DNA of 37,832 nucleotides, from NCBI GenBank assembly GCA_046292345.1, contig JBKBRC010000026.1:1-37832 (forward strand), written 5' to 3'. Below are positions 34,935-37,832 of the stretch, one piece after another. Numbering within the stretch: position 1 is the stretch's first letter; the number at the start of each line of letters is the position of its first letter. Under the pieces are notes generated by a model that saw nothing but the letters and a program-made list of their open reading frames with translations, ran no database searches and was not told the DNA's origin. The stretch is from JBKBRC01 sp046292345 (lineage in GTDB: Bacteria; Bacteroidota; Rhodothermia; Rhodothermales; Rubricoccaceae). Position numbers and translations under genes: made by a program.

Positions 34935-35444
34935 ATGCGCCCCGCTGTTCTCGTCGCCCTCGCCCTGTTCGCCCTCGCGCCGGCCGCGCACGCCCAGCAG
35001 TTCGGGCGCGTGGACGACCGCGAGACCAACGTCACGTCCTACTACTACCACTACCTGCCCGGCGAGTCCACGACGCGGGTGTACGTCTGGGGGACCGTCC
35101 GCGCCCCCGGCCTCTACGAGGTCAGCAGCGGGACCGACATGGGCGAACTGCTCGCGCTTGCCGGCGGGCCCATCGCGGGCGCCCTCCCGGCCGAGATCGA
35201 GCGTACGATGCGCGTGCGCCTCTACCGCGCCGAGGGCGCCGGCCGCACGCTCCTCTACGACGCGCTGATCGAGGACTTCCTCGCCGCCCCTGGCCGCTAC
35301 CCGGACCTGCGCGACGGGGACATCGTGGAGGTCGAGACGCAGGACCGGCGCCGATGGGGCTGGCGCGACACGGCCACCATCATCGGCTCGTCGGCGGGCC
35401 TGGCGGCCGTGCTGCTCCAGATCCTGTCTATTGCCACGCGCTGA
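34935..35444 (+). CDS. SLBB-domain polysaccharide export-related protein with C-terminal anchor
   Basis: A 169-residue protein. It has a signal peptide (hydrophobic Leu/Ala, cleavage after AHA), then a short Tyr-rich segment (TSYYYHYLPGE) and one SLBB-like domain (VYVWGTVRAPGLYEVSSGTDMGELLALAGG, split here: VYVWGTVRAPGLYEV is the key part), ending with LRDGDIVEVE. A hydrophobic helix near the C-terminus (TIIGSSAGLAAVLLQILSI) would anchor it. It lacks the N-terminal Poly_export domain of Wza and is less than half Wza's size. Its place directly after the Wzc-type gene suggests a part in polysaccharide export. It could be a periplasmic link between co-polymerase and an outer-membrane pore encoded elsewhere (inference). 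Confidence 0.8.
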   Translation: MRPAVLVALALFALAPAAHAQQFGRVDDRETNVTSYYYHYLPGESTTRVYVWGTVRAPGLYEVSSGTDMGELLALAGGPIAGALPAEIERTMRVRLYRAEGAGRTLLYDALIEDFLAAPGRYPDLRDGDIVEVETQDRRRWGWRDTATIIGSSAGLAAVLLQILSIATR

Positions 35445-35457
35445 GCCGCGCGCGGTG

Positions 35458-35646
35458 CTACGCGCGGAGGCCGTGCTCCGGACGCTCGCCGCGCGTGTGG
35501 CCCTGCCGCCGGCAGCGCTCGGAGCAGTACACGACGCGCTCCCAGTCGCGCGCCCACTTCTTGCGCCACGCGAACGGCCGCCGGCAGACCGGGCACGTCT
35601 TCTCGGGCAGGTGCGGTTTGCGGTAGCGCGGACCGGCAGAGGCCAT
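35458..35646 (-). CDS. DUF2256 zinc-ribbon-like small protein
   Basis: A 62-residue basic protein, too short to stand out from overlapping frames. It carries the DUF2256 pattern: KTCPVCRRPFAWRKKWARDW followed by VVYCSERCRR, i.e. two C-x2/3-C pairs likely binding one zinc ion. The start is ATG 35646 (MASAGPRYRKPHLPEKTC). Function unknown; in other bacteria such genes are often found near cryptochrome/photolyase genes, not seen here. It ends 13 bases from the end of the convergent SLBB gene and is divergent from the hydrolase gene. Confidence 0.88.
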   Translation of the reverse strand: MASAGPRYRKPHLPEKTCPVCRRPFAWRKKWARDWERVVYCSERCRRQGHTRGERPEHGLRA

Positions 35647-35739
35647 GGCGCGGAGGGCGGCGACGGGGCAGGGGAGAGGCTGTGGCCGAACCCGCCCGCA
35701 CGGTGCGATGTTCTCGGGCGTCGCTCTGCCCCACCGCCC

Positions 35740-36465
35740 ATGAACGCGCACGCGCTCGCCGCCGTCAAAACGGCCCGCTACTACACGCTCGGCCCCGCCG
35801 ACGGCCCGCTCGAGGGCGTCGGCGCGGCCGTCTGGGTCGCGTGCCATGGCTACGGGCAACTCGCGCGCTTCTTCCTGCGGCACTTCCGCGTGGCCGAGAC
35901 GCCCGGCCGCCTCGTCGTCGCACCGGAGGCGCTCAGCCGCTTCTACCTCGACGGCGACGGCCCCGGCGGCCCGGGGCGGTACGAGCGCGTCGCGGCCTGC
36001 TGGATGACCCGCGACGACCGCGAGGCCGACATCGCCGACAACGTGCGCTACCTCGACGACGTGCTCGTGGCTGCCTGCGCCCGTGCCGGCGCCGATCCGC
36101 TGGCGATCCCACTCGTCGGCTTCGGGTTCTCGCAGGGCGCGGCGACCGTCGCGCGCTGGGGGGCGCGCAGCCCCCTGCTCGCGCGCCGCGCACGTCGCCT
36201 GCACCGCCTCGTGCTCTGGGGCGCCACGCTTCCGCCCGACCTTGACCCGGGCGCGCACCGCGCCTGGCTCGGCGAAGCCGGCCTCACGCTCGTCGCCGGA
36301 GACGCCGATCCGTACGCGACGCCCGCGCGCGTCGCGGCCGAGACGCGCCGGCTCGCGGCGGCCGGCCTCCGGGCACGCGTCGTCTCCTACTCCGGCGGGC
36401 ACCGGCTGCACGCCGAGACGCTCCGCCGGCTCGCCGCCGGCTTCCTCCCAGCCGAGACTCCATGA
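35740..36465 (+). CDS. Alpha/beta hydrolase (phospholipase/carboxylesterase-like)
   Basis: A 241-residue serine hydrolase of the phospholipase/carboxylesterase type. VACHGYGQLARFF (about 31-43) forms the oxyanion region. The nucleophile elbow is GFGFSQGAATVARW (Ser in G-F-S-Q-G). The acid is probably the Asp of VAGDADPYATP and the His that of SYSGGHRLHAETLRRL. No signal peptide, so cytosolic. The substrate is likely a short-chain ester or acyl group but cannot be told. Start ATG 35740 after CCGCCC. Its stop overlaps a 7-codon leader frame that leads into the tRNA-modifying gene. Confidence 0.87.
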   Translation: MNAHALAAVKTARYYTLGPADGPLEGVGAAVWVACHGYGQLARFFLRHFRVAETPGRLVVAPEALSRFYLDGDGPGGPGRYERVAACWMTRDDREADIADNVRYLDDVLVAACARAGADPLAIPLVGFGFSQGAATVARWGARSPLLARRARRLHRLVLWGATLPPDLDPGAHRAWLGEAGLTLVAGDADPYATPARVAAETRRLAAAGLRARVVSYSGGHRLHAETLRRLAAGFLPAETP

Positions 36466-36485
36466 GGCCGACAACGACTCCATGA
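36462..36485 (+). other. Seven-codon reading frame linking two genes
   Basis: ATG 36462 overlaps the hydrolase stop (ATGA) and opens a frame of seven codons (MRPTTTP) whose TGA overlaps the next gene's ATG 36482 (again ATGA). It lies on an 11-bp direct repeat, GACTCCATGAG, at 36456-36466 and 36476-36486. It may serve translational reinitiation, or be a by-product of the duplication. Confidence 0.35.
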
Positions 36486-37495
36486 GCGCTCCCCGCGGCC
36501 GCTTCGCGCCTTCGCCTACGGGCGACCTGCACCTCGGCAGCGCACTGGCCGCGCTCGCCGCCTGGGCGTCCGTGCGCCGTGCCGGCGGCACGCTCGTCTA
36601 CCGCGTCGAGGACATCGATGGGCCGCGCGCGGTGCTGGGCGCGGCCGAGCGCCAGATGGCCGACCTCCGCTGGCTCGGCCTCGACTGGGACGAAGGCCCC
36701 GACGTGGGCGGGCCGCACGCGCCCTACCGGCAGTCCGAGCGCGACGCTGTCTACGAGGCCGCGCTTGCCCGCCTGGCCGAGGCCGGGCGGCTCTTCCCGT
36801 GCCGCCGCTCGCGGCGCGACTTGCTCGCTCTCGCCTCGGCGCCGCACGGCCCGGAAGGGCTGCCGCCGTACCCGGCGGCCTGGCGCCCCCGCGCCCTGCC
36901 GCCCGACTGGTACGCGCGCCGCCCCCCTGATGCCGCGCTCCGCTTCCGCGTGGATGCGCCTGCCGTCGTCGTCGAGGACCGCGTGTTCGGGCCTGTCGAG
37001 GAGGACGTGCGCGAGACCGTTGGCGACTTCGTGCTCCGCCGCCGCGACGGCGTCTACGCCTACCAGCTCGCCGTCGTGGCCGATGACCTCGCGATGGGCG
37101 TGACCGAGGTCGTGCGCGGCGCCGACCTGCTCGCCTCAACGGCGCGGCAGGTGCTGCTCATCGGCGCCCTCGGCGGGCGCGCGCCGTCCTACGCGCACGT
37201 CCCGCTGCTCGTGGACGCGGCCGGGGAGAAGCTCTCTAAGCGCCACGGCAGCCTGCGCGTGGGTGCGCTGCGCGAGGCCGGCTGGTCGCCCGAGGCCGTC
37301 GTCGGGTGGCTCGCGTGGGCGCTCGGGCAGCAGGACGCGCCGGCCCCGCGCGCGCCGCGCGCTGTGGCCGCCGCCTGGGACTGGGCGCGCGTGCGCCCGG
37401 CGCCGATTCGCGTGCCCGAAGCCCTGGCCGGCCCGGAAGCCCCGGCCGGCCCGGAAGCGCTTGCGGCGCGGCCGGGCGGAACGGGAGCCGTGTAA
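36482..37495 (+). CDS. gluQ: Glutamyl-Q tRNA(Asp) synthetase
   Basis: A 337-residue GluRS-like enzyme lacking the anticodon-binding domain. It attaches glutamate to queuosine at position 34 of tRNA(Asp). The HIGH-type motif is FAPSPTGDLHLGS (8-20), YRVEDIDGPRA (40-50) follows, and the KMSKS-type motif is KLSKR (250-254). Compared with E. coli YadB, the zinc site seems lost: Cys107 and Tyr130 remain, but the other two cysteine positions are Arg109 and about Trp134. The ATG at 36482 follows a short leader frame. The C-terminus has an 18-bp repeat (EALAGP/EAPAGP). The stop codon TAA is inside a 12-bp palindrome that probably regulates the next gene. Confidence 0.92.
   Translation: MSAPRGRFAPSPTGDLHLGSALAALAAWASVRRAGGTLVYRVEDIDGPRAVLGAAERQMADLRWLGLDWDEGPDVGGPHAPYRQSERDAVYEAALARLAEAGRLFPCRRSRRDLLALASAPHGPEGLPPYPAAWRPRALPPDWYARRPPDAALRFRVDAPAVVVEDRVFGPVEEDVRETVGDFVLRRRDGVYAYQLAVVADDLAMGVTEVVRGADLLASTARQVLLIGALGGRAPSYAHVPLLVDAAGEKLSKRHGSLRVGALREAGWSPEAVVGWLAWALGQQDAPAPRAPRAVAAAWDWARVRPAPIRVPEALAGPEAPAGPEALAARPGGTGAV
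37418..37453. repeat. 18-bp tandem repeat, 2 copies, at the gluQ 3' end
   Basis: GAAGCCCTGGCCGGCCCG is followed by a copy differing by one base (T to C), then a partial third copy. In frame it encodes EALAGP and EAPAGP beyond the conserved synthetase core. Confidence 0.88.
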
Positions 37496-37504
37496 GCGCT
37501 TACC
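37491..37504. promoter_or_regulatory. LacI-family/cre-like operator palindrome
   Basis: TGTAAGCGCTTACC contains the perfect 12-bp palindrome GTAAGCGCTTAC (37492-37503) with the central CG typical of LacI-family operators (compare the TGTAAnCGnTTACA style). It lies 9 bases upstream of a -7-like element and 55 bases before the start of the last gene, and overlaps the gluQ stop codon. It suggests carbohydrate-responsive control of the downstream gene. Confidence 0.6.
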
Positions 37505-37512
37505 CCGACAAG

Positions 37513-37520
37513 TATCTTTC
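37513..37520 (+). promoter_or_regulatory. -7-like promoter element of the last gene
   Basis: TATCTTTC is one mismatch from TAnnTTTG. The palindromic operator lies where the upstream (-33) element would be, so a repressor bound there would block polymerase. A run of 14 C (37520-37533) follows at once, around the expected transcript start. Confidence 0.45.
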
Positions 37521-37533
37521 CCCCCCCCCCCCC
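37520..37533. repeat. Homopolymer of 14 C in a gene leader
   Basis: Fourteen consecutive C begin at the end of the -7-like element and end 25 bases before the ATG at 37559. The true length is uncertain because such runs are error-prone in sequencing. Confidence 0.9.
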
Positions 37534-37558
37534 TTCCGCCTGCCCCTCGTCCGCGCCC

Positions 37559-37832
37559 ATGTTCGATCCCGCCGCCGGCTACGCCTTCCCCGGCCAGAAC
37601 GTCGAGACCGTCGTCGGCAACGGGCGCCTGATCGCGCGCGCGCGCGCCGGCAGCGTGCAGTTCGTCTTTGCCGGCCCGGCGGCGCGCCTGCGCCTGCTCG
37701 CCGACGGACAGCCCGTCGACGACGGCCCCGTGGATTCGCTCGCGCTGCCCGGCCGCTCGGTCTACACCGTCCCCGAGCGGGCTACGATCGTGCATGCGGC
37801 GCAACCGGACGCGCTGCTCTACCTCGTCTGCC
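37559..37832 (+). CDS. Start of an unrecognised gene (runs off the window)
   Basis: An open frame begins at ATG 37559 after the C-rich leader CCGCGCCC and stays open to the window end, giving 91 residues. It starts MFDPAAGYAFPGQNVETVVGN and continues with beta-strand-like alternating patterns (SVQFVFAGPAARLRLLAD; SVYTVPERATIVHAA). There is no signal peptide or membrane segment. I do not recognise the family. The LacI/cre-type operator in front suggests a sugar-related role, perhaps the N-terminal beta domain of a carbohydrate enzyme, but this is only inference. Confidence 0.6.
   Translation, partial: MFDPAAGYAFPGQNVETVVGNGRLIARARAGSVQFVFAGPAARLRLLADGQPVDDGPVDSLALPGRSVYTVPERATIVHAAQPDALLYLVC

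Overview
The window is very GC-rich DNA with tightly packed genes and almost no Shine-Dalgarno sequences; starts are usually preceded by C-rich leaders. The two clearest promoter candidates look like the Bacteroidota type (TTG, about 20 bases, then TAnnTTTG). The complex I genes run nuoJ-K-L-M, then a pterin-4a-carbinolamine dehydratase gene, then nuoN. From memory, a pcd gene among the complex I genes was reported in Rhodothermus marinus. Together these suggest a member of the Rhodothermota (Rhodothermales or a relative). The genus cannot be fixed from the sequence alone.

Layout: 1-379 holds a broken gene with poly-G runs and a 10-N assembly gap. 448-2840 (minus) holds a UDP-HexNAc 4-epimerase and a UDP-HexNAc 6-dehydrogenase, which together could make UDP-N-acetylgalactosaminuronic acid. 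2977-8992 (minus) is a complete RND efflux operon: adaptor, pump, TolC-type outer-membrane channel. 9216-10619 is an Xaa-Pro aminopeptidase and 10659-11285 (minus) a Mn-type superoxide dismutase. 11478-21980 (plus) is a long, mostly overlapping glycan operon: flippase, GT2, EpsG-like polymerase, GT4, PglC-like phosphoglycosyl transferase, PglD-like acetyltransferase, PglE-like aminotransferase, PglF-like dehydratase, exosortase, and a small membrane protein. 21995-24774 (minus) is HIT protein, UPF0104 membrane protein, DUF72 protein. 24981-31522 (plus) is the membrane-arm complex I operon. 31617-32318 (minus) is a metallophosphoesterase. 32515-35444 (plus) is a Wzc-type tyrosine kinase/co-polymerase and a small SLBB protein. 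35458-35646 (minus) is a DUF2256 zinc-ribbon protein. 35740-37495 (plus) is an alpha/beta hydrolase and glutamyl-Q tRNA(Asp) synthetase. A new gene starts at 37559 and runs off the end, behind a LacI/cre-type palindrome.

Main theme: the central operon holds every enzyme needed to build UDP-N,N'-diacetylbacillosamine (F, E and D steps), load it on undecaprenyl phosphate (C step), extend, flip and polymerise it, and it ends in an exosortase with a partner protein. The sugar-nucleotide genes at 448-2840 and the Wzc/SLBB pair at 32515-35444 could supply substrate and chain-length/export functions to the same surface glycan (inference).

A second theme is short tandem repeats (13, 15, 18 or 21 bp units, each place with its own unit) sitting at gene edges, several of them in frame and forming pentapeptide tails such as AVHGG and SLPAS. 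No tRNA, rRNA, CRISPR array or insertion sequence was seen. No gene-free stretch exceeds 300 bases; the longest are 8993-9215, 24775-24980, 32319-32514 and 11286-11477.
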